Of a stretch of 44,281 nt of DNA, positions 1 through 8,742 are shown piece by piece. This DNA comes from Marinilabiliaceae bacterium ANBcel2 (lineage in GTDB: Bacteria > Bacteroidota > Bacteroidia > Bacteroidales > Marinilabiliaceae): positions 1 to 44,281 of the forward strand of contig JARULA010000014.1 of the NCBI GenBank assembly GCA_029688995.1, read 5' to 3'. The notes under the pieces were generated by a model. It was not told where the DNA came from and searched no databases. It was given only the letters and a program-made list of their open reading frames with translations. The translations under genes were made by a program, and so were the position numbers. Each line of letters begins with the position of its first letter. Positions within the stretch are counted from its first letter, which is position 1.

Positions 1-2420
1 TCTACAACGGGATTACTCATTTGAGAAGATTCTAGATGACGATTATCATCTGTTATCTCCCGGTAGGAATTAATAACCTCCTCTAGTGCCAATTGAGAAA
101 AGAAATTTACTGAAACTTCAGTCATACTGGGCCAATTAATCGAATGTTGATTGCAATGCCCATGCTCATGTCCCATACCCCAAATGTTATCACCATTAAC
201 AATTCCTGGATAGAGAACTTCTCCTGTTAACGTATAAACATTATACCCGGTTGTATACCAAGTAGCCCACATATGTCCACTTCCTTCAAAACTAATACCT
301 AACATTCTATTATTACGAGGCCGTGGGTACTTATTTAATCCAATAATATTCCATTGTGATTCAACTAAAGCATCCCATATTTTTACTGAATTTGAAATAT
401 CATCACAATAAGCCAGATTTTCACGCAGTGGTTCAACATGAAATATTCCCATGAATTTGTCACCTATTATATCAATAACCTCATGAGATGCATTATTCAA
501 TATTTCACTCCACTCATTCCCTGATTTTTTTTCTATATCCCAATATCCATTTATAATACCTCCACCTTCTACAATGTGAATTGTAACCGGGTCGGGATTA
601 GTTGTCAAATCTGCAATATATGATACATACAATAATCCAGTTCTTTCAATTTTAATCCGGTTAATTCCCGGGTTTAAACTGTAACTACTACGATTGACCG
701 ACCCTGCTGAAACAGACATTAATGATATGTCGTGAGAAATATCTTGAACCATAACATATACAATATCACCTTCGTTTGCATAAATACCGGTAGGATTATC
801 AAACGGATTATATGCATTAGTATTTAATACCGATGCAAAATAATCGGGGTTACTATATGGTTCATAACTATTTATTCGATAATCTGTTTCATAATTTTCG
901 GATTCTATTTTTTCAGCTATTATCTGAAAAAACTGAGGTAACTTATCAACATCTTCACTTGTATAATCTGTACGCAGCTTAGAACAGCTTAAATCTGTAA
1001 AAACCTTTAACAGTGGTTCATTTAATGGAAAATCATCAGTGGCAGAACAAAATTCAATTTCTCGGGCAGCTATAAAGCCTCCATTAGGAGATACGTCTAA
1101 CTCTAGTTTAATTCTAGTAACATCATGCTGGGATTCTGGAAATTGAAATTTTTTTGTTCCACCAGCTTCTCCCCAATTATAATCTCCAATATGTTTATAA
1201 CCTTGCGATTCTTCTGTTTCAACAAAAATTGAAATATCATGAAAATTACCGGCTCCTGCAGAATGATAAACAAGGTAATCTATTTTATCTGATGGCTGGG
1301 GGAAGGTAAATTCTAATGATTCTTTTACAACTTCTGAACTATGATTAACAGCAGAATGATAATTATTCCCTCCGGTGGTATTCCTATTAATTAGATTGTC
1401 AGCAGTATGATTTTGAGTATATGAAGTAGTAGATGTTGCTTGTGAAGGAGTAACATATGTATCTTCAGGGATAAAGTCTGGAGATAACTGCACACCTTGT
1501 TGAATTATAGGCATTTTAACAATTTCTCCAGCAGCTTCAAAAAATATTGTATCCGATCGCATATTCAACTCTTTATACTCAGACACAGTAATTTCTAATC
1601 CATTAACATCATTGTCTCTTAAATCAACAATATCAATCCACGAAGCATTACATTGGTACTGCCAACTATCTACATTAGTATCTATAAGCAATTGAGTAAT
1701 TGACAAGTCATTACAAAACTCTATTAAATCCTCAGATATATTGATATAAGGCGTCACAGATGTTAACTCTGTTGCTTCCCAATATTTCCTTGTGGAATTA
1801 GTTATGCGATCAATTGTTAAATCATCAACTGGAATCATCAAGAAATCTTGCAAAGTTGTGTATTCTTCTTCATTATAACTTTCTACTATTCCAATTCCAA
1901 CTTGAGCTAAACATACATTTGAAGTAGTGCCATCAGTTTTTGATAAAATCTCTATCCGCATATAGCGTCCCGAATATTTTTTACCAAAATCAAGTTTTTG
2001 AGGAGCAGTAGAACTACTTAAAGATTCTTCTAAAATTGGGTCGCCCCATGAATCATCAAGATTAGTTTTAAAATAGAGACGAAAGTCTTCAATTTGTCTG
2101 TTCTGCTGTTTACGCTGTTGAAGTATTATAGATTTAACCTCCTTGGTATGATTAAAATGAATATCTAGAGTGACACCGGGTAAAACATCAGCACCCCACA
2201 CCGAGTGCCAGTATGTATCTGATCGACCATCTAAAATGAATGTAGCTGGTCCCCCTAATCCACCATCAGACAAATCATGCTCATTACTAGCATAGACGCT
2301 CCAATTAGCTTTATCTGCAGCATCCCATAAAATACGTTCTATACCTTGCCAAATTTGCCCTCTAGAAATAGATGACAAACTAACAAAAACAAGCAAAGTG
2401 AGTAGTAATTTTTTTTTCAT
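1..2420 (-). CDS. Secreted M60-family (enhancin-like) metallopeptidase, partial at left edge
   Basis: An uninterrupted reading frame of 806 codons starts at the ATG at 2418-2420 and runs off the left edge, so the C-terminus is missing. It opens with a signal peptide (MKKKLLLTLLVFVSLSS) cut near residue 22. Domains in order: a discoidin/F5-8 type C-like region (about 25-180), a BACON-like domain (about 225-310, with the typical W..NASWI core and IIQQGV end), a second F5-8C-like region (about 317-462), then the M60 N-terminal and catalytic region. The zinc motif HEHGH is residues 751-755 (156-170), followed by W763 and the MTEVSVN motif whose E768 is the likely third ligand; this matches the M60 pattern seen in mucin-degrading Bacteroides proteins. 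It probably cleaves glycoproteins outside the cell or at its surface. Whether a T9SS sorting domain or other C-terminal module exists cannot be seen. Family call is firm; substrate is inferred. Confidence 0.9.
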   Translation of the reverse strand, partial: MKKKLLLTLLVFVSLSSISRGQIWQGIERILWDAADKANWSVYASNEHDLSDGGLGGPATFILDGRSDTYWHSVWGADVLPGVTLDIHFNHTKEVKSIILQQRKQQNRQIEDFRLYFKTNLDDSWGDPILEESLSSSTAPQKLDFGKKYSGRYMRIEILSKTDGTTSNVCLAQVGIGIVESYNEEEYTTLQDFLMIPVDDLTIDRITNSTRKYWEATELTSVTPYINISEDLIEFCNDLSITQLLIDTNVDSWQYQCNASWIDIVDLRDNDVNGLEITVSEYKELNMRSDTIFFEAAGEIVKMPIIQQGVQLSPDFIPEDTYVTPSQATSTTSYTQNHTADNLINRNTTGGNNYHSAVNHSSEVVKESLEFTFPQPSDKIDYLVYHSAGAGNFHDISIFVETEESQGYKHIGDYNWGEAGGTKKFQFPESQHDVTRIKLELDVSPNGGFIAAREIEFCSATDDFPLNEPLLKVFTDLSCSKLRTDYTSEDVDKLPQFFQIIAEKIESENYETDYRINSYEPYSNPDYFASVLNTNAYNPFDNPTGIYANEGDIVYVMVQDISHDISLMSVSAGSVNRSSYSLNPGINRIKIERTGLLYVSYIADLTTNPDPVTIHIVEGGGIINGYWDIEKKSGNEWSEILNNASHEVIDIIGDKFMGIFHVEPLRENLAYCDDISNSVKIWDALVESQWNIIGLNKYPRPRNNRMLGISFEGSGHMWATWYTTGYNVYTLTGEVLYPGIVNGDNIWGMGHEHGHCNQHSINWPSMTEVSVNFFSQLALEEVINSYREITDDNRHLESSQMSNPVV

Positions 2421-2641
2421 AGAAAATTAAATTCAATATTTATTAATATAAAAGAGAGAAAGCATAAAACTTCATGTCCCTATATTATTTCACAACAATG
2501 TGTGCAAACAAAACCAAGTATCTGTTAAAAATCATTTAATGGGTAATACGTTTGAAACTAAAATATTACTCAATTAACCTTTTTGAACGTGATCTACTTT
2601 TGGATGTGGTCAAAATAGCTAAACAGGTAGGTATAAACAGA

Positions 2642-2673
2642 AATAGGAGAAAAGTTTAAACTTTTCTCCTATT
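2642..2673 (-). terminator. Perfect 32-base palindrome, likely terminator of the tRNA-Glu/rpsT unit
   Basis: The two 16-base halves (AATAGGAGAAAAGTTT and its complement) pair perfectly. It lies 16 bases beyond the 3' end of the leftmost tRNA-Glu on the minus strand. There is only a short U-rich tail, so it may act as a processing or 3'-stabilising hairpin as well as a terminator. Confidence 0.6.
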
Positions 2674-2689
2674 CAAAAAGATGTTGTTG

Positions 2690-2761
2690 TAGTCCCTAGG
2701 GGAATCGAACCCCTGTTTCCAGGATGAAAACCTGATGTCCTAACCACTAGACGAAGGGACC
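2690..2761 (-). tRNA. tRNA-Glu (anticodon TTC), copy 1
   Basis: Read on the minus strand, the 72-base sequence begins GGTCCCT and ends AGGGACT plus discriminator A. The acceptor stem pairs with a G-T first pair. The anticodon stem TCAGG/CCTGG holds the loop TTTTCAT, giving anticodon TTC (Glu). The T arm GGGG-TTCGATT-CCCC is canonical. CCA is not encoded. It is identical to the copy at 3066-3137 and sits just downstream of rpsT. Confidence 0.97.
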
Positions 2762-2778
2762 ATTATTTTTACTACTCT

Positions 2779-3030
2779 TTACAGCTTATTAATATGCTTT
2801 GCCAGATTTGATTTTAAGTTAGCTGCTTTGTTTTTATGAATGATGTTTTTGTTAGCTAACTTGTCAATCATTCCTGCAACTTTTGGGTAATTAGCTGTTG
2901 CTTCTTCTTTGTTTGTCGTTTCGCGAAGAGCCTTGATGGCGTTACGCGTGGTCTTTGCATAGTACTTATTACGTACATTTCTTGCTGCAGACTGTCTAAT
3001 TCTCTTTTTTGCTGATATATGATTTGCCAT
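2779..3030 (-). CDS. rpsT: 30S ribosomal protein S20
   Basis: This 83-residue, Lys/Arg-rich protein begins [13 protein letters not shown], which is the S20 signature (MANxxSAxKR), and has the normal family length. S20 binds 16S rRNA early in small-subunit assembly. The gene lies between two identical tRNA-Glu genes on the same strand, 35 bases below one and 17 above the other, so all three are probably cut from one transcript. The start is the ATG at 3028-3030; no Shine-Dalgarno is visible, as is usual for Bacteroidota. Confidence 0.97.
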   Translation of the reverse strand: MANHISAKKRIRQSAARNVRNKYYAKTTRNAIKALRETTNKEEATANYPKVAGMIDKLANKNIIHKNKAANLKSNLAKHINKL

Positions 3031-3065
3031 CGTTATAAATATAAAATTTTACTTCTTCTAAATTG

Positions 3066-3137
3066 TAGTCCCTAGGGGAATCGAACCCCTGTTTCCAGGA
3101 TGAAAACCTGATGTCCTAACCACTAGACGAAGGGACC
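3066..3137 (-). tRNA. tRNA-Glu (anticodon TTC), copy 2
   Basis: Base-for-base identical to the tRNA-Glu at 2690-2761, with the same cloverleaf and the TTC anticodon in loop TTTTCAT. It is the first gene of the minus-strand tRNA-rpsT-tRNA unit and lies 41 bases downstream of a strong Bacteroidota-type promoter. CCA is not encoded. Confidence 0.97.
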
Positions 3138-3178
3138 GGTTAATGCTTTATTAAATATAATTCTCTCAATTGCGGATG

Positions 3179-3209
3179 CAAATATATAGCAAAAAAACAT
3201 TTTCCCAAA
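3179..3209 (-). promoter_or_regulatory. Bacteroidota sigma-ABfr-type promoter for tRNA-Glu/rpsT/tRNA-Glu
   Basis: On the minus strand, TTTG (3206-3209) is followed by 19 bases and TATATTTG (3179-3186), an exact match to the TTTG / TAnnTTTG consensus. Transcription would start around 3172, about 35 bases before the first tRNA. Confidence 0.75.
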
Positions 3210-3334
3210 AGCCACGGGCAAAAAAAAGATGATTTTATAGTTTATTTTTAAACGACAATAGTTTTTTGCAGTAGTTGAAGGCTAGTTGAAGGGCTTTTAA
3301 AAAAAAGCAATTTTTTAGCCCGCTTTATTTTTAT

Positions 3335-3342
3335 TAATTTTG
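3335..3342 (+). promoter_or_regulatory. Probable -7 element of the metK promoter
   Basis: TAATTTTG is an exact TAnnTTTG match. The -33 position has only a T run (3311-3316) rather than TTTG. The predicted start, near 3349, would place the whole SAM-II-like element in the 5' leader of metK. Confidence 0.5.
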
Positions 3343-3360
3343 GAAAGTTTTTTATTACTA

Positions 3361-3410
3361 ACAAGTGGAAGGATTTGCCTGCTTGCAACCACTTTAAAAA
3401 AGTGCTAAAA
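3361..3410 (+). ncRNA. SAM-II riboswitch (candidate) in the metK leader
   Basis: The element lies directly upstream of the SAM synthase gene. Stem P1 is AAGTGG (3363-3368) with CCACTT (3389-3394). The 20-base loop carries GGATTTG and CTTGCAA. The tail has an AAGTG (3400-3404) that can form pseudoknot P2 with loop TGCTT (3380-3384), then GCTAAAA. The strings GATTTG, CTTGCA, CCACTTTAAA and GCTAAA match, from memory, the conserved core of alphaproteobacterial SAM-II (metA motif) aptamers. The ATG is only 13 bases beyond the tail, which fits control of translation. SAM binding by this H-type pseudoknot is established for the class; its presence here is my pattern match. Confidence 0.82.
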
Positions 3411-3423
3411 TATTACTTCAGTT

Positions 3424-4674
3424 ATGGGATATTTATTTACATCGGAGAGTGTTTCGGAGGGACATCCCGATAAGGTTGCTGACCAAATTTCAGATGCAGT
3501 TTTAGATGAACTATTAAAACAGGATGCCAACTCAAAGGTAGCTTGTGAGACTATGGTGACCAGCGGATTGGCAGTAGTGGGTGGTGAGATTAATACCAAT
3601 GGCTATGTTTCGGTTCAGGATATTGTTAGGCGTGTTATTGACCGAATAGGATATAATCGTTCGGAATATAAGTTTGACGCTAATTCGTGTGGGGTAATAT
3701 CTCTTATTCATGATCAAAGTGGTGATATATACCAGGGTGTTGAAAGGGGGAGTGAAGAGCTACAGGGAGCCGGAGATCAGGGGATGATGTTTGGTTATGC
3801 CTGTAAGGATACTGCTGAATATATGCCGCTTCCGCTTCATTTATCTCATCTTCTATTGAAGGAGCTTGCAGCTATTCGAAAGGAGGGAAAAAAGATGAGT
3901 TATCTTCGTCCCGATTCAAAAGCTCAGGTTACAATGGAGTATGATGATGATAATAAGCCTGTAAGGGTTCATACTATTGTTATTTCAACTCAGCATGATC
4001 CATTTAATGATGATGAAAAGATAATGCTTGAGACTATTAGCAAGGATATAAAGGAGGTGCTTATTCCCAGGGTAAAGGCGGCGTTAAATGCGAATATTGA
4101 AAACCTTTTTGATGACTTTAAGCTTTTGGTTAATCCAACAGGTAAATTTGTTATTGGTGGTCCGCATGGTGATACCGGATTAACAGGGCGAAAAATCATT
4201 GTAGATACATATGGTGGTATGGGCGCACATGGAGGAGGGGCTTTCTCGGGTAAGGATTGCTCCAAGGTAGATCGTTCTGCTGCTTATGCTGCACGTCATA
4301 TTGCTAAGAATATGGTTGCCGCCGGTGTTGCATCCGAAATGCTTGTTCAGTTGGCCTATGCCATTGGTGTTGCAGAGCCTGTGGGTATCTATATTAATAC
4401 TTTTGGCAGCTCTAAAGTAAAATATAGTGATAGTGAGCTGGCAGGTATTGTTGAGAAGATTTTTGATCTGCGTCCCGGTATGATCGTTAAAAGATTGGGG
4501 TTAAAGAATCCTATTTTTACTCCAACAGCTTGTTATGGCCATTTTGGTCGTGAACCATATAGCGACACAGTTACTGTTTTAGAGAATGGAGTTGAGGTTA
4601 CTAAAAAGTTTAACTTTTTTACATGGGAAAAGCTTGATTATGTTGATATTATAAAAAAAGAGCTCTCTTTGTAA
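3424..4674 (+). CDS. metK: S-adenosylmethionine synthase
   Basis: The 416-residue protein makes S-adenosylmethionine from methionine and ATP in the cytosol. Family motifs are plain: [17 protein letters not shown] near the N-terminus (methionine/ATP site), [13 protein letters not shown] in the middle and the phosphate-binding GGGAFSGKD nonapeptide after it. Length fits Bacteroidota MetK. The ATG at 3424 gives the usual start ([17 protein letters not shown]). It stands alone, with its own promoter and a SAM-II-like riboswitch in the leader, which suggests product feedback on its translation. Confidence 0.98.
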   Translation: MGYLFTSESVSEGHPDKVADQISDAVLDELLKQDANSKVACETMVTSGLAVVGGEINTNGYVSVQDIVRRVIDRIGYNRSEYKFDANSCGVISLIHDQSGDIYQGVERGSEELQGAGDQGMMFGYACKDTAEYMPLPLHLSHLLLKELAAIRKEGKKMSYLRPDSKAQVTMEYDDDNKPVRVHTIVISTQHDPFNDDEKIMLETISKDIKEVLIPRVKAALNANIENLFDDFKLLVNPTGKFVIGGPHGDTGLTGRKIIVDTYGGMGAHGGGAFSGKDCSKVDRSAAYAARHIAKNMVAAGVASEMLVQLAYAIGVAEPVGIYINTFGSSKVKYSDSELAGIVEKIFDLRPGMIVKRLGLKNPIFTPTACYGHFGREPYSDTVTVLENGVEVTKKFNFFTWEKLDYVDIIKKELSL

Positions 4675-4686
4675 TCTTTAAACACA

Positions 4687-4707
4687 GGTGGTGTTTTAAG
4701 CACCACC
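4687..4707 (+). terminator. Hairpin downstream of metK
   Basis: GGTGGTG (4687-4693) and CACCACC (4701-4707) form a perfect 7-base stem with a 7-base loop, 12 bases after the metK stop. No T run follows directly, so it is a weak intrinsic terminator or a 3'-end stabiliser. The rest of the gap to 4883 is AT-rich; TTAATTTA at 4853-4860 is a poor -7 match that could serve the next operon. Confidence 0.45.
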
Positions 4708-4883
4708 GGGTAGATGATTGTAAACTTATTATCCTTTTTTATCATTTAACATAGATAGTTTAGTCACTTATTCATCTTATAATTATTGATCTTAATCTAT
4801 AAGATTGCTATCGGTTAAGTTAAGAATTTTAGTGGTTAAATAAAAAAATGTGTTAATTTACGGTAGAATAGAGATCTGTTTTT

Positions 4884-5930
4884 ATGAAGCAACTTATTCT
4901 CACGGTAAATTATGAGCTGTTTTTTGGAGATGATTCAGGTACAGTCAACAACTGTATGATTCGTCCAATTAATCATCTGTGTGATGTTTTGGATGAGTTT
5001 AAGTATAAGATGACTGTTTTTTGGGATATTCTTCACTATTATCGCTTAAAAGAGCTGTCTGGCTCTCTCCCCGAGCTTCGTATTGATGCTGAAATGATCG
5101 AAAAGCAGATTATGTGGCTTATACAAAAAGGGCATGATGTTCAAATGTTGATTCATCCTCATTGGCTTGATGCACGTTGGAGTAATAATAAGTGGAAATT
5201 TTCTTATAACCGTTTTGCTCTTCACAGGTTATGGGATAATGATGATCCTGATGATATAAATAGTATAGTTGGTTGCATTACAATTTCAAAAAGATTGATG
5301 GAGCAGGTTTGCCGCCGGCAAGACCCTTCATATAAAGTTCGTGTTTTTAGAGCCGGAGGATATAGGATTGAGCCTTTTAACCAGCTCTCATATGCCCTTT
5401 TAAAAAATGAGATATATGCCGATTCTTCTGCAGCACATGGCATAAAAAGTAGTTATGATCCTCTTCCATTTAATTTTACCCGACTTCCTTTATATAAATA
5501 TTACAGATTTGACGATTCGGTTTTATATCATGATTATGAGGGTAAGTTTTGGGAATTTCCTAAGGGAACAGTTTCGATTCCTGTTTATATGCATATACTT
5601 TTTAGTTTATTCAATCTTTTTTATCGTCACCGTGGGAGATATGGGGATGGTAAAAAACTTGGTTTTATGAGTAAAGAGAAATCCTTTTTTGTAAGCAGTT
5701 TTGAAGGCTCTAATTTTGTTAGGTTAACACCCGAGGAGGTCACCCCTTTAATCTGGAACTATTTTTTAAAAAGAGCTAAAGATTATGATATTGCTGCTTT
5801 AAGCTCCAAAAACCTTAGTCCGTTCACAATAAACATGCTTAAAACCTCTTTTATTAAACGAAAGCTAAGATTTTCTTCATTAATTGAACTGATTAAAAGA
5901 TGTGAAGTTTATCTTGATTTAAAATATTAA
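4884..5930 (+). CDS. Polysaccharide deacetylase (NodB)-like protein of the Wbp sugar cluster
   Basis: This 348-residue protein has no signal peptide or membrane segment. It begins KQLILTVNYELFFGDD, where NodB-fold enzymes carry the T.D(D/E) motif, and later has MLIHPHWLDARW, which resembles the HxxxH-type metal motif of carbohydrate esterase 4 relatives, and an FRAGGYRI segment. The fold call is moderate; the metal site is not a textbook match because the first Asp is Asn here. It starts a co-oriented run, with the PLP aminotransferase 9 bases downstream, so it likely acts on a nucleotide sugar or lipid-linked sugar made by that pathway. In Porphyromonas the Wbp/Vim linking-sugar route is thought to include a deacetylase (VimE); equivalence to this gene is a guess. 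Confidence 0.6.
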   Translation: MKQLILTVNYELFFGDDSGTVNNCMIRPINHLCDVLDEFKYKMTVFWDILHYYRLKELSGSLPELRIDAEMIEKQIMWLIQKGHDVQMLIHPHWLDARWSNNKWKFSYNRFALHRLWDNDDPDDINSIVGCITISKRLMEQVCRRQDPSYKVRVFRAGGYRIEPFNQLSYALLKNEIYADSSAAHGIKSSYDPLPFNFTRLPLYKYYRFDDSVLYHDYEGKFWEFPKGTVSIPVYMHILFSLFNLFYRHRGRYGDGKKLGFMSKEKSFFVSSFEGSNFVRLTPEEVTPLIWNYFLKRAKDYDIAALSSKNLSPFTINMLKTSFIKRKLRFSSLIELIKRCEVYLDLKY

Positions 5931-5939
5931 ATAGTTAAA

Positions 5940-7058
5940 ATGCATATTGTCGATTTACAAAATCAGTACTATAAAATCAAAGATAAAATTGATGCTGCAG
6001 TTGCAGATGTTATTAATTCAGGAGCCTATATTAACGGTAAAGCGGTAAATGATTTTTGTGATAATCTCTCCTGTTATCTAAGATCTTCCTATGTTGTGCC
6101 TTGTGGTAATGGCACTGATGCTTTGATGCTTGCATTAATGGCACTTGAATTAAAACCTGGTGATGAGGTTATCACTTCACCTTTCTCTTTTGCAGCTTCG
6201 GCCGAAGCGATATCGTTTCTGGGGTTAAAGCCGGTGTTCGCAGATATTAATCCTCACACTTTTAATATTGATGCAGAGGCTGTTGAAGAACTTATTACCC
6301 CTAAGACTGCTGCTATTATGCCGGTACACCTTTTCGGATTGCCAAGTGATATGGAGAAGCTTGTTAAACTTGCAAAAAAGAGATCTATTTATTTAATAGA
6401 GGATGTAGCGCAGGCATTAGGGGCAAAGTGTAAGATAGGTAACAAAATACAATTTGCTGGAACTATTGGCGATATTGGCTGCACCTCTTTTTTCCCTTCA
6501 AAAAATCTAGGCTGTTTTGGCGATGGGGGTGCCTGTATAACCGAGAATCCTGATATTGCTGAAACTATTAAGATAATTGCCTCTCACGGTTCATCAAAAA
6601 AGTATCTCCATTCAAGAATAGGGGTTAATTCACGTTTGGACACTTTGCAGGCAGCAGTTCTTAATGTTAAACTCCCTTACCTTGATGATTATATTGAAAA
6701 GCGCAGGCGTCAGGCCAATATATACAACAACATACTTAAGGGTTGTGACTATGTAGTTACCCCTTATCAGCCTGATAATTTATACCACACATATAATCAA
6801 TATACAATAAAGGTTGATGTTTCAAAAAGAGATATGCTAAAGGATCACCTTGCTTCCAAAGGAATTCCATCACGTATATATTATCCGCTCTCTTTAAACA
6901 GGCAGCCTGCCTATAAAAATTTTATTGATAAGCGAAGTTTTAATATGCCTGTTGCAGAAGAGATGTGTAAAAGGGTGTTATCTTTGCCCGTTGATACCGA
7001 AAAAAGTGATGAGGTTATAGAGTTTATAGCAAACGAGGTTGTAAATTTTTTTAATTAG
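5940..7058 (+). CDS. wbpE: DegT/DnrJ/EryC1-family sugar aminotransferase (WbpE/PorR-like)
   Basis: A 372-residue fold-type I PLP enzyme. NGTDAL (57-62) binds the cofactor phosphate, EDVAQALGA (154-162) holds the ring-contacting Asp, and FFPSKNLG provides the Schiff-base Lys188. In the Wbp pathway the enzyme aminates C3 of UDP-2-acetamido-3-keto-glucuronate using glutamate. The assignment to this step rests on the neighbours WbpD, WbpB and WbpA; in isolation many DegT aminotransferases look alike. The stop is followed one base later by the acetyltransferase ATG, so the genes are co-translated or nearly so. Porphyromonas PorR, needed for A-LPS, belongs to this group. Confidence 0.87.
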   Translation: MHIVDLQNQYYKIKDKIDAAVADVINSGAYINGKAVNDFCDNLSCYLRSSYVVPCGNGTDALMLALMALELKPGDEVITSPFSFAASAEAISFLGLKPVFADINPHTFNIDAEAVEELITPKTAAIMPVHLFGLPSDMEKLVKLAKKRSIYLIEDVAQALGAKCKIGNKIQFAGTIGDIGCTSFFPSKNLGCFGDGGACITENPDIAETIKIIASHGSSKKYLHSRIGVNSRLDTLQAAVLNVKLPYLDDYIEKRRRQANIYNNILKGCDYVVTPYQPDNLYHTYNQYTIKVDVSKRDMLKDHLASKGIPSRIYYPLSLNRQPAYKNFIDKRSFNMPVAEEMCKRVLSLPVDTEKSDEVIEFIANEVVNFFN

Positions 7059-7059
7059 T

Positions 7060-7647
7060 ATGCAAAACAAAAAGGACTATTTTGTAGATAAAACTGCAGT
7101 AGTGGATGAAGGGTGTGAGATAGGGCGAGGGAGTAAAATTTGGCATTTTTGTCATCTTATAAGCGGATGTAAAATAGGAGATGGATGCTCTTTGGGGCAA
7201 AATGTGATGGTTGGTAAAAATGTTGTGCTGGGTAAAAATGTAAGAGTTCAGAATAATGTTTCGGTTTATGAAGGTGTTATATGCGAAGATGATGTTTTTG
7301 TTGGTCCCTCGGCAGTTTTTACCAATGTAATAAATCCGCGCAGTGCTATAAGTCGAAAAGAAGAGTATAAAAAAACTGTTGTACGTAAAGGCGCTACTAT
7401 AGGGGCTAATGCTACTATAGTTTGTGGTGTTGAGCTTGGTAAATATTCATTTGTAGCAGCAGGTGCCGTTGTTACGGCTAATGTAGAGCCTTACTCTTTG
7501 GTTATGGGGACTCCCGCCCGACATGCTGGTTGGATGAGTGAGAATGGTTATAAGCTTAGGTTTAATTCTGAGGGTAAAGCCAGTTGTCCCGAAAGCGGAG
7601 ATATCTATTTTATTAATAACGGAATAGTGATAAAGCAAGATGAGTAA
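7060..7647 (+). CDS. wbpD: UDP-2-acetamido-3-amino-2,3-dideoxyglucuronate N-acetyltransferase (WbpD-like)
   Basis: The 195-residue protein is a left-handed beta-helix acyltransferase with hexapeptide repeats over most of its length (for example IGRGSKIW, IGDGCSLGQNVMVG, LGKNVRVQNNV, IGANATIVCGVELG). GTPARHAGWMSENG near the C-terminus is typical of WbpD, where the helix ends before a short tail. It should acetylate the C3 amine using acetyl-CoA. Its 3' end overlaps the start of the wbpB-like gene by 8 bases, supporting one operon. Confidence 0.87.
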   Translation: MQNKKDYFVDKTAVVDEGCEIGRGSKIWHFCHLISGCKIGDGCSLGQNVMVGKNVVLGKNVRVQNNVSVYEGVICEDDVFVGPSAVFTNVINPRSAISRKEEYKKTVVRKGATIGANATIVCGVELGKYSFVAAGAVVTANVEPYSLVMGTPARHAGWMSENGYKLRFNSEGKASCPESGDIYFINNGIVIKQDE

Positions 7648-8668
7648 AAAAATTTCTTTTGCCGTTGTTGGAATCGGACGAATTGGTAAACGTCACGCCA
7701 CAGTTATAGATGATAATAAAAATGCTTCACTTGCTGCTGTTTGTGATATAAACCCCGATGCTTATGCGCAGTTTCAATTTAAAGAGGTCCCTTTCTTTAA
7801 CTCTATAACAGAGCTTCTAAATTCTAATATTGACGTTGATGTTGTTAATATTTGCACTCCTAATGGGATACACGCTGCACAAACTATCGAAGCATTAAAT
7901 GCCCGCAAGCATGTTGTGGTAGAAAAACCCATGGCACTTTTTAAATCGGATGCTGAAAAGGTTATTTTTAAATCGTTACAGGTATCAAGGCACCTCTTTA
8001 CAGTGATGCAAAACAGATGGTCTCCACCCATTAAGTGGTTGAAAGAACTTATCTCTCAAAAGCGTCTTGGAGAGATTTTTATGGTTCAGATAAACTGTTT
8101 TTGGAATAGAGATGATCGATATTACTCTCCCTCCTCCTGGCATGGGACTGCTGATATGGATGGGGGTGTGCTGTTTACTCAGTTTTCACATTTTATTGAT
8201 ATAATGTATTGGTTGTTTGGGGATATCTGTTCGGTAAAAGGAAATTTTCATAACTTTAATCATCAAAACAGCACTCAATTTGAAGATACAGGGTCGGTTT
8301 CATTCAACTTTGTAAATGGTGGCATGGGTAACATAACCTATTCTACTTCGATTTATGATCAAAATTTTGAAAGTAGTATTACCATTATTGGGGAGAAAGG
8401 GACAGTAAAAGTTGGCGGTCAATATATGGACAGGGTAGAGTATTGCCATATTAACAATTATGAGATGCCTGCACTTGAAGCTGTTAAGCCGCCAAATGAT
8501 TATGGTGTGTATAAGGGGTCAGCCTCAAATCATTCAACCGTAATTGAGAATGTAATTGACACTGTTTCGGGAAACGGAAATGTTGCAACCAATGCTCTTG
8601 AGGGGATGAAAGTTGTTGAGATAATAGAGAGAATATACAAAGTACGTGATAATTGTGGAACATATTAA
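7640..8668 (+). CDS. wbpB: UDP-N-acetylglucosaminuronate 3-dehydrogenase (WbpB-like, Gfo/Idh/MocA)
   Basis: A 342-residue cytosolic oxidoreductase. The N-terminal Rossmann motif is VVGIGRIGKRH (9-19) and the catalytic-type EKP is 95-97. The C-terminal half has the WbpB-style QFSHFIDIMYWLFG segment. It oxidises C3 of UDP-GlcNAcA, giving the keto substrate for the aminotransferase; in known systems the NADH is recycled with 2-oxoglutarate. Unlike the two other Gfo/Idh/MocA proteins in this window (15142-17841) it has no export signal. The ATG lies inside the 3' end of wbpD. Confidence 0.87.
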   Translation: MSKKISFAVVGIGRIGKRHATVIDDNKNASLAAVCDINPDAYAQFQFKEVPFFNSITELLNSNIDVDVVNICTPNGIHAAQTIEALNARKHVVVEKPMALFKSDAEKVIFKSLQVSRHLFTVMQNRWSPPIKWLKELISQKRLGEIFMVQINCFWNRDDRYYSPSSWHGTADMDGGVLFTQFSHFIDIMYWLFGDICSVKGNFHNFNHQNSTQFEDTGSVSFNFVNGGMGNITYSTSIYDQNFESSITIIGEKGTVKVGGQYMDRVEYCHINNYEMPALEAVKPPNDYGVYKGSASNHSTVIENVIDTVSGNGNVATNALEGMKVVEIIERIYKVRDNCGTY

Positions 8669-8742
8669 CGCATATTTAATGTTCAACTGTATAATTGCAT
8701 TGCTCTAATTGCTAATTTTTAATTTACAAATAATTTATACTA

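Noticed and set aside
2421-2641. Small gene or promoter for the M60 peptidase in the 220-base gap
   Set aside because: I found no exact TTTG/TAnnTTTG pair on the minus strand and no credible short frame.
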